From Metarhizobium sp017305935 (GTDB lineage: Bacteria > Pseudomonadota > Alphaproteobacteria > Rhizobiales > Rhizobiaceae), in NCBI RefSeq assembly GCF_029601685.1, contig NZ_JARRIR010000006.1, positions 124,001-188,000 on the forward strand: a DNA stretch of 64,000 nt, written 5' to 3'. This document shows positions 11,801 to 20,453 of the stretch, in pieces. The notes below the pieces were generated by a model, which was not told the origin of the DNA, did not search any database, and saw only the letters and a program-made list of their open reading frames with translations. The stretch's first letter is position 1. Every line of letters begins with the position of its first letter. The translations under genes were made by a program, and so were the position numbers.

Positions 11801-12879
11801 CGATCCTCCGGCGTGAACAGCATTTCCCAGTGGCGACCGAGAACATCCTCCTCGGCCCAGCCGAAGATGCGATGCGCACCCTCGTTCCAGCGCAGCACGA
11901 TGCCATCGAGCGACAGCGCGAGAATGACGTAGTCGACGGCGCCATCGAGAATCTGGCGGCTCTGCTGCTCGCTGGCGCGCAACGCCTCCTCGGCCGCGAC
12001 CCGCTCCGTGACGTCGGTGCCCTGCACGAAGATGCCGATGACCACGCCGTCCTGATCGGTGACCGGCTGGTAGACGAGATCGACGAATTTGGTTTCCGTC
12101 GGCCCACCGGAAGCCGGCGCCAGATGAACCGGCATGGCGATGGCGGAATGGGGCTCGCCGCTGGCATAGACCCGGTCGAGCAGCTCGTAGAAATCCTGAC
12201 CGCGCAAATCCGACAGCGCCTCGCGCACAGGCTTGCCGATGACCTCGCGGTGCTCGACGAGTTGCAGATAGGCCTGGTTGACGAGGTCGAAGACATGGTC
12301 GGGGCCACGCATCATGGCGATGAAGCCCGGCGCCTGCTCGAACATCTGGCGCAGGCGCTCCTGCTCGCCCTTGCGCCATCTTTCAGCCCGCACCTTGCCG
12401 GTGGTTTCGACGACGATGGCCATGACGCCGACCGGCCTGCCGTCCGCCCCCATGATCGGCGAATAATCGAGATTGAGCCAGGCCTGATGCGACCGCCCTT
12501 CGCGATAAAGCGTCAACTCCTGGTCGCGATAGGCGAGCGTTCCACCGGCGAGCCCGACGCGCATGACATTGTCGTTGAAATCCGCGACCTCTTCCCAGCC
12601 CTCGCGCACCTTGGAACCGAGAAGCGCGGGATGCCGCGCACCGGCGAATTCCGAATAGGCATCGTTATAGAGCATGATGCCGTCCTCGCCCCAGAGCGTG
12701 ACGATCGGCACCGGCGACTGCAGGATGAGTGCGATGGTGGATTTCAAAACCTGCGGCCATTGCGCCGGAACCCCCAAGGGGGTCCCCGACCAGTCGAACG
12801 CCGCGATCAGGCGGGCCATTTCGCCGCGGTGCGCCAGAAAGTCGAAATTGGAGGGTGTCACGCCATCTCGCGGTGTCAT
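8854..12879 (-). CDS. Multi-PAS hybrid sensor histidine kinase with two receiver domains
   Basis: A 1341-residue cytoplasmic protein with no membrane segments. About six PAS/PAC units fill residues 30-820. A HisKA domain has GGVAHDFNNLL (His near 837), and a HATPase domain has DTGSGMS and GKGTGLGLSM. Receiver 1 has the acceptor Asp in LLFTDVVMPG (about 1126), and receiver 2 has VLLTDLGLPGMDG (about 1266). Phosphate would pass from His to the internal receivers; no separate response regulator lies next to it, so it is an orphan hybrid kinase. The stimulus is unknown. The tandem PAS set suggests several sensory inputs such as redox, light or small ligands. It starts 128 bases downstream of the LysR gene's stop, on the same strand. 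Confidence 0.92.
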   Translation of the reverse strand: MTPRDGVTPSNFDFLAHRGEMARLIAAFDWSGTPLGVPAQWPQVLKSTIALILQSPVPIVTLWGEDGIMLYNDAYSEFAGARHPALLGSKVREGWEEVADFNDNVMRVGLAGGTLAYRDQELTLYREGRSHQAWLNLDYSPIMGADGRPVGVMAIVVETTGKVRAERWRKGEQERLRQMFEQAPGFIAMMRGPDHVFDLVNQAYLQLVEHREVIGKPVREALSDLRGQDFYELLDRVYASGEPHSAIAMPVHLAPASGGPTETKFVDLVYQPVTDQDGVVIGIFVQGTDVTERVAAEEALRASEQQSRQILDGAVDYVILALSLDGIVLRWNEGAHRIFGWAEEDVLGRHWEMLFTPEDRLSGKPQEAMDAAMRLGTAHHERWHLRKNGEAFWASGEISPILDGAGKPIGLVKVLRDHTAEHLAASAMRELEARLRRAQEAGGVGLFSLNLETSILVPTPEFCKIYGVPYAEALPISVIEELVFPSDRDIASNSDSRRDGHSPLNVEYRIRRADNGQKRVIARKGEFERDEQGNLVRFVGVVQDVTEQRRAQQELRESEARFRALTQAIPNHVWTARPDGKADWFNERVYNYTGCKAEELIEDGWARVMHPDDSAAAEERWQACLRSGEVYQAEFRLRDRHGGYRWHIARAVPIRAEEGRIVRWIGTNTDIGELRATREKLEALNRTLEQRVAERTADRDRMWRLSTDIMLVAAFDSRITAINPAWKAVLGWEEGDLIGQSFMDMIHPDDYQATLHEVSKLGSGLTTFLFENRYRCKDGSYRMISWTAVPDEGFIHAVGRDVTEERAAAETLRRTEAALQQAQKMEAIGNLTGGVAHDFNNLLQVIAGNLQLLSKDVSGNERAARRITSALEGVSRGSKLAAQLLAFGRRQALDPRVVSIGRLIRGMDEMLRRTIGEGVEIETIVSGGLWNTLIDPMQLENALLNLAINARDAMDGFGKLTIEAGNAYLDDAYARLNDDVQPGQYVVLSVTDTGSGMSADIVEKVFEPFFSTKPEGKGTGLGLSMVYGFVKQSGGHVKLYSEVGHGTTVKIYLPRSLQVEDVEVQRLDAPIEGGAEIILVAEDDAGVRATVVEMLQDLGYRVLKASDAAAALSIVESGLTIDLLFTDVVMPGSLKSADLARKARERQPQMAVLFTSGYTENSIVHGGRLDPDVQLLSKPYTREALARKIRHVLDANKQRLAKPKPPAPEQAGPPPVSGLRVLVVEDDALIRMNTADMLADLGHACLEAASGDEALKLLESNSVDVLLTDLGLPGMDGETLARQVRQTWPAVAIVFATGSDAAPTLPGPSPATWLGKPFGVTELDAALRRVADRPRSPADVN

Positions 12880-13007
12880 GGAGCCGAAGCCCTCGCAGCA
12901 AAAATCATGGTCAGCGAAAAAGTCATTCGATCAATCATTTGAGGCCGGAACCGCCGGGAATGGCAATCCGCGCGCAAACCGCGGATCTGAGGGAGAAAGA
13001 TGGCAGG

Positions 13008-13889
13008 TCATGCCTTATTTTCAAGGAGTCGTTCAAAGGCTTCCGCCGATTTGCTGCGATAACGCTCCGGGTGCCGCAGCAGGAAATAGGGACGCGGTAG
13101 CGGAGCGACTGGCGCAAGCGCCAGGCGGCCGTATTGCAGCGGCGCCGCGACCACGCTGCGCGACACCAGAGTGGCGGTCAATCCATTCTCAACGGCACCG
13201 ATCACCGCCTCGTTTCCGGGCAGTTCCAGCTCGATATCGATGGCATCGAGCGATAGCCCGGCGGCCTCGAGCAGCCGCACAAACGCCTGTCGCGTGCCCG
13301 ATCCCGCCTCGCGCAGGATCCAGGCGCTGTCGCGAAGATCGTCGACGACCGCGCCCGGCCGCGCCCAGGGATGGAGGGGCGAGACGACGACGATCATCTC
13401 GTCCTCGGCGATCTGTCGCGAAAGGAGGCCGCGGGGCGCGTCCGTGCCTTCGGTGAGGCCGAGTTCGGCGCGGCCTTCCAGAACGGCCTGCGTCACCTCC
13501 GTGGTATTGCCGAGCGACACTTGCAGGCGGATGCCGGGAAACCGCTGGCGGAAAGCCGCAAGGCACCCCGGAAGCCAGTAGGCGCCAACCGTCTGGCTCG
13601 CCATGATCGTCAGCGCGCCACGCCCGAGGCCGGAAAGATCGTTCAGCACCGCCTCCGCCGCTTGCGCCGCCGCCAGCACTTTTTGCGCCTCCTCGAGAAA
13701 TTGCTGGCCGGCCCCGTTGAGCAGGATGGAGCGGCCGATGCGGTCGAAAAGCTTGACGCCGTGACGGACTTCCAGCGCCGCAATGGCCGCGCTCACCGCC
13801 GATTGCGTCATGTTCAGGCGTTCCGCTGCCCGCGTGACGTGCTGGCAGGCGGCGACGGCGGTGAAAATCCGGAGCTGCTCCAGCGTCAT
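13008..13889 (-). CDS. LysR-family regulator divergent from an anion transporter gene
   Basis: A 293-residue regulator. The N-terminal winged helix contains ATRAAERL-type sequence (VTRAAERLNMTQSAVSAAI, residues 18-36), followed by a periplasmic-binding-like effector domain. ATG 13889 is chosen over an upstream TTG because GAAGG lies 5 bases before it. It is transcribed away from the TDT-family transporter with a 102-base shared intergenic region, the standard LysR arrangement, so that transporter is its probable target. Overall it resembles the CysB/YeiE-like branch linked to sulfur or anion transport; that assignment is tentative. Confidence 0.88.
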   Translation of the reverse strand: MTLEQLRIFTAVAACQHVTRAAERLNMTQSAVSAAIAALEVRHGVKLFDRIGRSILLNGAGQQFLEEAQKVLAAAQAAEAVLNDLSGLGRGALTIMASQTVGAYWLPGCLAAFRQRFPGIRLQVSLGNTTEVTQAVLEGRAELGLTEGTDAPRGLLSRQIAEDEMIVVVSPLHPWARPGAVVDDLRDSAWILREAGSGTRQAFVRLLEAAGLSLDAIDIELELPGNEAVIGAVENGLTATLVSRSVVAAPLQYGRLALAPVAPLPRPYFLLRHPERYRSKSAEAFERLLENKA

Positions 13890-13991
13890 GACAGCCTTCA
13901 ATCGTTCGTTTTTATCGATTATTTTGACCTATATTATTCGTTGGAACTTGTCATTGGCAAGGCATAACCAGATTGGCGAAGGAGTTTTGCC

Positions 13992-15125
13992 ATGCCTGCC
14001 GTTCCCCGCACTGCCGCCCGTCGCCTCGCCGCTCAGGCGAAAAACCATCCGCTACTCCATTTCACGCCCAACTGGTTTGCCATGACCATGGGCACGGGCA
14101 TCGTCGCCATCGCTCTCGGCCAGTTTTCACAGGCCCCGCTTCTGCATGAAGCCGGGGCGATGCTGTGGCTCTTCAATATCGGGCTGTTCGGCCTCTGCAC
14201 ATTCGCTTATGTGGCCAAGTGGGTGCTGTATCCGCGCGCCGCACGGGCGCTTTTCTCACATCCGGTCGCGTCGATGTTCCTCGGTTGCATCCCGATGGGG
14301 CTGGCGACGATCGTCAATGGGCTGCTGTCCTATGGCATGGTACTGTTCGGGCCGGGCGCCGTCTCGCTCGCCATATATGTGTGGATCGTCGATGCGCTGC
14401 TTTCGGTGGTGATCGGTCTCGCCGTACCGTTCATGATGTTTACGCGACAGGACCATGTCATCCAGGAGATGAGCGCGGTCTGGTTGCTGCCAGTGGTCGC
14501 CTGCGAGGTCGCGGCCGTCAGCGCCTGTCTTTTGATGCCGCATGTGGCGGATGCGGGAACGCAGCTTTGCCTGCTGGTCGCCGGCATGGTGCTCTGGGCC
14601 TGCTCCGTGCCGTTGGCGCTCGGTATTCTGGTCATCCTGTTCCTGCGCCTCGTGCTGCACAAGCTGCCGCCGTCCGGCATGGCCGCCACCAGCTGGCTGG
14701 CGCTGGGTCCGATCGGCACGGGGGCGCTCGCTCTGGCGCTGATGGCCGGCGAGGCCGAGGCCGTGCTGGCCGCCAATGGCCTTTCGGCCTATGGCAACGG
14801 TCTGGCCGCCGGCAGCCTGCTCGGCGCCATCCTGCTCTGGGGCTATGGCCTGTGGTGGATGGCAATGGCTATCGCCTTGACCTTGCGTTACCTGCGCCAG
14901 GGGATGCCCTTCAACATGAGCTGGTGGGGCTTCACTTTCCCGCTCGGCGTCTACACCGTCGCAACGTTGAAGCTTGCCGCCCTGCTCGGCCTGGCCCCGC
15001 TTGCCCGCTTCGGCGAAGGCCTGACGGTGGCGCTGGTGCTGATCTGGATGCTGGTCATTGTCCGCACCCTGCGCGGCGCTTTCAGCCTGACCCTATTCGA
15101 AGACCCGTCGCTAAAGCTCGCCTGA
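13992..15125 (+). CDS. TDT-family (TehA / Mae1 / Ssu1-like) anion transporter
   Basis: A 377-residue integral membrane protein with about ten hydrophobic segments. The N-terminal NWFAMTMGTGIVAIAL and the repeated helical hairpins are typical of the tellurite-resistance / dicarboxylate transporter family. Members carry C4-dicarboxylates, sulfite or other anions. GAAGGAGTT lies 6-14 bases upstream of ATG 13992. The divergent LysR gene is the likely regulator. Its 3' end overlaps the convergent ClC channel gene by 15 bases. Sulfite or dicarboxylate export is plausible but cannot be settled from sequence. Confidence 0.85.
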   Translation: MPAVPRTAARRLAAQAKNHPLLHFTPNWFAMTMGTGIVAIALGQFSQAPLLHEAGAMLWLFNIGLFGLCTFAYVAKWVLYPRAARALFSHPVASMFLGCIPMGLATIVNGLLSYGMVLFGPGAVSLAIYVWIVDALLSVVIGLAVPFMMFTRQDHVIQEMSAVWLLPVVACEVAAVSACLLMPHVADAGTQLCLLVAGMVLWACSVPLALGILVILFLRLVLHKLPPSGMAATSWLALGPIGTGALALALMAGEAEAVLAANGLSAYGNGLAAGSLLGAILLWGYGLWWMAMAIALTLRYLRQGMPFNMSWWGFTFPLGVYTVATLKLAALLGLAPLARFGEGLTVALVLIWMLVIVRTLRGAFSLTLFEDPSLKLA

Positions 15126-16922
15126 AAGCTCCCGCCTGCTCTTGTCCAGCTCTTCGCTGTAACGCCGCAAGGTATGGGCTTCGCTGAGCTGGCCGATCAC
15201 GCGGCGCTCGATGAGATCGCTGACCACGGCCAGCGCTTCGCTTTCGGTCGCATCGAACAGGGCGGCGGCCTGCCGGGCATTCATCGTCGGCAACAAGACG
15301 TCGTTCTCATAGCGGCGGAAGGCGAGGACGCCCTTTTCGTCCTCCGGCGTTTCGACGGCCGCGCCATAGACTTCCGGCACCAGCACCAGCCCGGCATAAC
15401 GGCCGTTCGTATCGGTGAGAATGACGCGCTGGGCCGAACCGATCGGGAATTTCTTCTTGAAATCCTCAAGGCTGATATCCGCCCAGGCGGTGCGCACGTC
15501 AGCACGCATCATCTTGTCGACCGTCAGGTTGCGGATCCAGCCGACGTCATGGGCGCTGCGGATGGTTTCGCCGCGCAAATGGAAACGCCAAGTGGCGAAG
15601 GAATAACCGAAGGTCGAACGCACGAAAAAGGAAGACGCGATCACGGCCGCCAGCACCAGCACCGTAATCGGAAAATCGCCGGTCGTCTCCAGCGCCAGGA
15701 AGGTCATGGTCAAGGGGCCACCGATGACGGCGACCGCCAGCGAACTCATGCCGACGACCGCGTAGATGACCGGCGTCAGCGTCGCATCGCCGAAATAGGG
15801 AGCGCTATAGGCAAAAATCTTGCCGAGCAGCGCCCCCATGAACAGCGAGGCGAAAAACAAGCCGCCGCGGAAGCCCGAGCCGATGGAAATCGCCGAGGCC
15901 ACGGCCTTGAGCAGCAGAATGGTCACGAGGCCGGAGATCGTCACCTCGGTCGCCAGGTTGAGATGCATCGCGCCGTGCCCGCCCGATAGTACCTGCGGCG
16001 AGACGAAAGCCAGCAGCCCGACGGCGATGCCCCCCAGCAGCGGCCGCACGGTCGGCGCGATTGCGCTCTGGCGCGCCACCTCCTCGATGAAGGCGACGCC
16101 CTTCATGAGCAGGATGCCCGCGCCGCCGCAGACAAGGCCGAGCGCCAGCGCCGGTATGTAATCCGCCGGCACGACCGCGCCGAAATGCCCGACATCGATC
16201 TCGAAGCTGCTGGCCGAAAACAGCCGTGCGACGAGATTGGCGATCAGCGCCGAGACGACGACCGGCGTCAGCGAGGCGATGGTATAGGCCCCGACGATCA
16301 GCTCGAAGGCATAGAAGGCGCCGGTCAGCGGCGCATTGAAGGCGGCGGCGATGGCGCCCGACGCGCCGCAGCCGACGAGGATGCGCATGTCCGAACGGCG
16401 CAGGTTGAGCTTGACGCCGAGTTTCGAGGCAAGGCCTGCCGCAAGCTGCGTATAGCCGGCCTCCATGCCGACCGACGCCCCGAACCCGTTCGACAGGATG
16501 TTCTGCACCGCGACGAGAATGCTGTCGGTCAGCGACAACCGGCCGCCATGCAGGGCATTGGCCTCGATCGGGTCGATCAGCGGCCGCTTGCGCCGGCGCG
16601 CCAGGACGAGCAGCAACAGCCCCAGCAACGCCCCACCGCAGACCGGCGCCGAAAGCAGCACAAGCTTGTCCTCGATCAACGAGGCGCTAAGGCGTTCGGA
16701 CGGATCGATCTTGAACACCGCCTGGTGCATGGCCGCGGCGATCATGCTCATCGCCGTCACCGTCAGGCCGGCGGCGACGCCTACCAGCATGGCGGCAAGC
16801 ACGAGTCCCAGTTCGCTGCGCCGCGTCAGCAGCCGGAAGCCGGCCGGCGAAAACAGGCCGCGAAGGGAACGCAACTCGACGGGCAGGACGTTCATTCGCC
16901 CGAAAAATTTAGGAAATTGCAT
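15111..16922 (-). CDS. ClC-family chloride channel / H+-Cl- antiporter with C-terminal CBS region
   Basis: A membrane protein of about 603 residues. The pore region has GMEAGYTQLAAG where most ClC proteins have GREGP; the gating Glu is kept but the flanking Arg and Pro are not. Downstream are GCGASGAIAAAFNAPLTG, GSGFRGGLFFASL and a last helix block, then a cytosolic CBS-like part (TVDKMMRADVRTAW ... LALVSDLI type). ATG 16922 (MQFPKFFGR) is used; ATG 16895 (MNVLPVEL) is an equal alternative, and neither has a strong ribosome site. Its end overlaps the transporter gene on the other strand by 15 bases. It likely moves chloride or another anion across the inner membrane. Confidence 0.85.
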   Translation of the reverse strand: MQFPKFFGRMNVLPVELRSLRGLFSPAGFRLLTRRSELGLVLAAMLVGVAAGLTVTAMSMIAAAMHQAVFKIDPSERLSASLIEDKLVLLSAPVCGGALLGLLLLVLARRRKRPLIDPIEANALHGGRLSLTDSILVAVQNILSNGFGASVGMEAGYTQLAAGLASKLGVKLNLRRSDMRILVGCGASGAIAAAFNAPLTGAFYAFELIVGAYTIASLTPVVVSALIANLVARLFSASSFEIDVGHFGAVVPADYIPALALGLVCGGAGILLMKGVAFIEEVARQSAIAPTVRPLLGGIAVGLLAFVSPQVLSGGHGAMHLNLATEVTISGLVTILLLKAVASAISIGSGFRGGLFFASLFMGALLGKIFAYSAPYFGDATLTPVIYAVVGMSSLAVAVIGGPLTMTFLALETTGDFPITVLVLAAVIASSFFVRSTFGYSFATWRFHLRGETIRSAHDVGWIRNLTVDKMMRADVRTAWADISLEDFKKKFPIGSAQRVILTDTNGRYAGLVLVPEVYGAAVETPEDEKGVLAFRRYENDVLLPTMNARQAAALFDATESEALAVVSDLIERRVIGQLSEAHTLRRYSEELDKSRRELSGEL

Positions 16923-17107
16923 ATCTGACGCGCCAGAAACTGCAGCAGCCCATCGGGCCTTTAAAACGGCCCGCCACGGATGGCATAGCCGCAATGCGAG
17001 CGCAAGCCTAAACCATGTGCCTCGCGCCCATCCGTCCGCCCGCGCCACCTGCGCCCTTCAAGGCGACGCACGGGGCAGACGGGAGGGGCAGCATGCCCCT
17101 CACCCGC

Positions 17108-18691
17108 TCACGCCGCCTTGACGACGTGATACTCCTTGATGGCGACCATCTTGATCGCCGGATAGCGCTCCGCCTCGTAGCGCAGCGAAAACGCATCCTG
17201 CGCCAGGAACACAGGGTCGCCATCGAGATCGCGGGCGATGTCGCCACGGCGCTGGGTGACGAATTTTTCGAGATCCGCCGGCTGATCGGCGGAAATCCAG
17301 CGGCAGACCGAGAAGCGCGACATTTCGAAGGAGACCGGCAGGCCGTATTCGGCCATCAGCCGCTCCTTCAACACGTCGAGCTGCAGCGCGCCGACGACGC
17401 CGACGATGGCCGGCGAGCCGTCTTCCGGCGAGAAGAGCTGCACGACGCCCTCTTCCGCCATCTGGTGCAGGGCTTCCTTCAGCTTCTTCGCCTTCATCGC
17501 ATCCTCCAGCCGCACGCGGCGCAGGATTTCCGGCGAGAAGTTCGGCACGCCCTGGAAGACCAGCGCCTCTCCCTCGGTCAGCGTATCGCCGATGCGCAGC
17601 GTGCCGTGGTTGGGAATGCCAACCACGTCGCCGGCATAGGCGGTATCGGCCAACTGGCGCTGCGAGGCGAAGAAGAATTGCGGCGCCGTCAGGCCCATCT
17701 GCTTGCCGGTGCGCGCCAGCCGGGCCTTCATGCCGCGCTCCAGCTTGCCGGAGCAAACGCGGGCAAAGGCGATGCGGTCGCGATGGTTCGGATCCATGTT
17801 GGCCTGGATCTTGAAGACGAAGGCGGTCATCTTGTCTTCGGCGGCATGGACGGTGCGGATATCCGCCACCTGGTCACGCGGCGGCGGCGCGAAATCGCCG
17901 AGCGCATTGATGAGGTCGCGGACCCCGAAATTGCGCAGCGCCGAGCCGAAGAACACCGGCGTCATATGGCCTTCGAGGAAGGCCTTGCGGTTGAACGGGC
18001 GGCAGGCCTCGATGGCGAGCGACGTTTCCTCGATGAAATCGGCGCGCTCGTTTTCCGGCAAGCGGTTGGAGGCGCTTTCCGGACCGTTGACCGGCGTGCG
18101 CTTCTCCTCGGTGTCCGACCCGCGCACCGAATTGCTGGCAAGGTGATAGGAGCCGCAAAACGTCTTCGAACGGCCGATCGGCCAGGTGATCGGCGCAGTG
18201 TCCAGCGCCAGCTTTTCCTCGACCTCATCCAGGATCTCGAAGGGGTCGCGGCTTTCGCGGTCCATCTTGTTGATGAAGGTGATGATCGGGATGTCGCGCA
18301 TGCGGCAGACTTCGAACAGTTTCAGCGTCCGCGGCTCGATACCCTTGGCGGCGTCGATGACCATGACGGCGGCATCGACCGCTGTCAGCGTGCGATAGGT
18401 GTCGTCGGCGAAGTCTTCGTGACCGGGCGTATCGAGGATGTTGAAGACATGGCCGTCATATTCGAAGGTCATCACCGAGGTGACGACCGAGATGCCGCGT
18501 TCGCGCTCGATCTTCATCCAGTCCGAGCGGGTCTGCATGCGGTCCTTCTTCGCCTTGACTTCGCCGGCGAGCTGGATGGCGCCGCCGAACAGCAGCAGCT
18601 TTTCGGTCAGTGTCGTCTTGCCCGCATCCGGGTGGGCGATAATAGCGAAGGTGCGGCGGCGGGAGACCGCCTCGGCAAGGGTTTCGGCCAT
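17108..18691 (-). CDS. prfC: Peptide chain release factor 3 (RF3)
   Basis: A 527-residue translational GTPase that recycles RF1/RF2 from the ribosome after peptide release. The G-domain motifs are AHPDAGKTTLTEK (P-loop, about residues 19-31), DTPGHEDF (about 90) and NKMDRE (about 144). Domain II and the RF3-specific C-terminal domain follow, and the length matches the family. It is divergent from dut with a 90-base intergenic region and followed by a 185-base gap before the ClC gene. Nothing unusual in codon use or length. Confidence 0.96.
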   Translation of the reverse strand: MAETLAEAVSRRRTFAIIAHPDAGKTTLTEKLLLFGGAIQLAGEVKAKKDRMQTRSDWMKIERERGISVVTSVMTFEYDGHVFNILDTPGHEDFADDTYRTLTAVDAAVMVIDAAKGIEPRTLKLFEVCRMRDIPIITFINKMDRESRDPFEILDEVEEKLALDTAPITWPIGRSKTFCGSYHLASNSVRGSDTEEKRTPVNGPESASNRLPENERADFIEETSLAIEACRPFNRKAFLEGHMTPVFFGSALRNFGVRDLINALGDFAPPPRDQVADIRTVHAAEDKMTAFVFKIQANMDPNHRDRIAFARVCSGKLERGMKARLARTGKQMGLTAPQFFFASQRQLADTAYAGDVVGIPNHGTLRIGDTLTEGEALVFQGVPNFSPEILRRVRLEDAMKAKKLKEALHQMAEEGVVQLFSPEDGSPAIVGVVGALQLDVLKERLMAEYGLPVSFEMSRFSVCRWISADQPADLEKFVTQRRGDIARDLDGDPVFLAQDAFSLRYEAERYPAIKMVAIKEYHVVKAA

Positions 18692-18781
18692 GGTTTTCCA
18701 GGAATTCCTTGATGAGTTGGCGACTATCTAGCGTCTCGGGCGCCAATATGCAATTGACAGGGAAGCAACAGGGAGCCATCC

Positions 18782-19246
18782 ATGCAAGAGATCCTCGGGC
18801 CGACACTGGCCCTCATCCGCCTTCCCCATGGCGCGGGCATCGCCCTGCCGGCCTATGAAAGCGCCGGCGCCGCCGGCATGGACCTGCGCGCCGCCGTGCC
18901 GCAGGATGCACCGCTTTCGTTGGCGCCCGGCGAGCGCACATTGGCGCCGACCGGCTTCATCTTTGAAATCCCTGCCGGTTTCGAAGGCCAGGTGCGGCCG
19001 CGCTCCGGCCTTGCCTTCAAGAACGGCATCACCTGCCTCAACACCCCCGGCACCATCGACAGCGATTATCGCGGCGAGGTCAAGGTGCTGCTGGTCAATC
19101 TCGGCACCGAGACCTTCGTCATCGAGCGCGGCATGCGCATTGCCCAGATGCTGGTGTCGCCGGTGGTGCAAGCACGGATCATCGAGGCCACAAGCGCCAG
19201 CGAGACCGGGCGCGGTGGCGGCGGCTTCGGCTCGACCGGCGTATGA
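18782..19246 (+). CDS. dut: Deoxyuridine 5'-triphosphate nucleotidohydrolase (dUTPase)
   Basis: A 154-residue trimeric dUTPase converting dUTP to dUMP and pyrophosphate, limiting uracil in DNA and feeding thymidylate synthesis. All five motifs are present: AGMDLRA, RPRSGLAFK, GTIDSDYRGEV with the catalytic Asp, RIAQM and the glycine-rich GRGGGGFGSTG at the C-terminus. The stop overlaps the start of the next gene (ATGA), so the two are translationally coupled. Confidence 0.97.
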   Translation: MQEILGPTLALIRLPHGAGIALPAYESAGAAGMDLRAAVPQDAPLSLAPGERTLAPTGFIFEIPAGFEGQVRPRSGLAFKNGITCLNTPGTIDSDYRGEVKVLLVNLGTETFVIERGMRIAQMLVSPVVQARIIEATSASETGRGGGGFGSTGV

Positions 19247-20142
19247 GCGCGCCGCTCGCCTTCCCCGACCTCACCTTCCGGCAGGATTATTTCGACGATC
19301 CCGCCGGCTGGAAGGCCATCGGCGATCTCTTGAAGACGGTGTTCGGCGTCGATATCGGCCCGCTCGACGCGCTCGGCGGGCATGATCGCTCCAACATGCC
19401 CTCGGCCTATTTCGATGCCGGGGGACGCTGCGTCGCCAATTTCGCCGCCTTCTCCATGCCGCTGGTCATCGATGGCCGCCGGGTGCGGGCCGCCGCCTGG
19501 CAATCCGGCGCGGTGCTTCCCGACTATCGCGGGCGCGGGCTGTTTCGCGAGTTGATCCGCATCACGCTGGAGCGCTGCGAACAGGCGGGTTTCGAGGTAA
19601 TCGTGCTCTATACCGACAAGCCGGCGCTCTACGAGCCCTATGGCTTCGTGACATTCCGGGAGCAATCCTTCACCGGCCCCGCGCCTGCAGCGGGCAACGC
19701 ATTCGCGACGGCACGCAGGCTGTCGGTCGAAAACCCCGTCGATCTCGCCCTGCTGCGCGAAACGCTTGCCCGCCGCACGCCGGTTTCGAACCGGATCGCT
19801 GTCTGCGACCAGAGCCTGATGTTCCTGCTGAACGCCTATCTGCTGGAGGACGTGACACTGTCTTGGCTGGAGGCCGAGCAGGCGGTCATTGCCTGGCGCC
19901 AACCGCAGGCCGACCGTTTCGAGCTGCTGGATATCGTCGCGGCCGACATTCCGGCGCTGGACACCATCATCGCCGGTCTTGGTCTCGCGCCAACAATCGT
20001 GACCGTGCAGTTTCCGCCGGATCGTCTCGGCTGGGAGGAGACGGCAAGCGCGGTCGACGGCGATCTGGTGTTCATGATGCGCGGGCCGCAGGCGCTGATG
20101 CCGCAGGCGCCGTTCCGGCTGTCGCCAATGGCGGAGTTCTGA
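19243..20142 (+). CDS. GNAT-family N-acetyltransferase (Eis-like)
   Basis: A 299-residue protein. The acetyl-CoA pyrophosphate loop is visible as YRGRGLFRELI (about residues 91-101), followed by VIVLYTDKPALYEPYGF, the usual GNAT C-terminal strand and helix. The remaining C-terminal half resembles the second domain of Eis-like enzymes. The acceptor is unknown. It starts inside the dut stop codon and probably depends on dut transcription. Its transcript runs towards the minus-strand small RNA at 20160-20330, so the two converge. Confidence 0.8.
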   Translation: MSAPLAFPDLTFRQDYFDDPAGWKAIGDLLKTVFGVDIGPLDALGGHDRSNMPSAYFDAGGRCVANFAAFSMPLVIDGRRVRAAAWQSGAVLPDYRGRGLFRELIRITLERCEQAGFEVIVLYTDKPALYEPYGFVTFREQSFTGPAPAAGNAFATARRLSVENPVDLALLRETLARRTPVSNRIAVCDQSLMFLLNAYLLEDVTLSWLEAEQAVIAWRQPQADRFELLDIVAADIPALDTIIAGLGLAPTIVTVQFPPDRLGWEETASAVDGDLVFMMRGPQALMPQAPFRLSPMAEF

Positions 20143-20159
20143 TCGGGAAAAACCTCCAA

Positions 20160-20330
20160 AAACCAAAAAGCCTGCCGCGGGAGGAGGTGCGGCAGGCTTT
20201 CTGAAAAGAACCGAACAGCAGCTCAAAGGGAGGAGGAGTGCTGCTGTTCCCTGCAGAGCGCCTTTGGGAGGAGGAGGTGGCACCCTGCAAAATCGAAACA
20301 CGGGGGAGGAGGTCCGTTGCTTCGATGAAA
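20160..20330 (-). ncRNA. alphar14 / 'cuckoo' family small RNA with four anti-Shine-Dalgarno hairpin loops
   Basis: On the minus strand four consecutive hairpins each expose CCTCCTCCC. Their positions are 20325-20292 (ATCGAAGC.. arms), 20288-20253 (GCAGGGTGCC / GGCGCTCTGC), 20249-20213 (GAACAGCAG / CTGCTGTTC arms) and 20200-20167 (AAAGCCTGCCGC / GCGGCAGGCTTT). The last is followed by TTGGTTTTT and acts as the intrinsic terminator. This is the architecture of the rhizobial alphar14 family (Sinorhizobium NfeR1), trans-acting RNAs that mask ribosome-binding sites. A TATAAC box lies just upstream on the minus strand (about 20333-20340). The exact 5' end is inferred from the first stem. Confidence 0.88.
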
Positions 20331-20453
20331 AGAGTTATAGCTGAGCTTTCGCTCACCGGCCAGGCATTTTATTGCATCGCAGCAATGCGTCTTTCGAATA
20401 GCTGCATCACACCGCCGTCACGACCGGAATCAACGGGAATCCCGAAAATGCAA

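Noticed and set aside
20160..20330. Plus-strand GGGAGGAGG repeats as a cluster of ribosome sites
   Set aside because: No start codons at suitable distance; the minus-strand reading gives four stable hairpins with anti-SD loops and a terminator.
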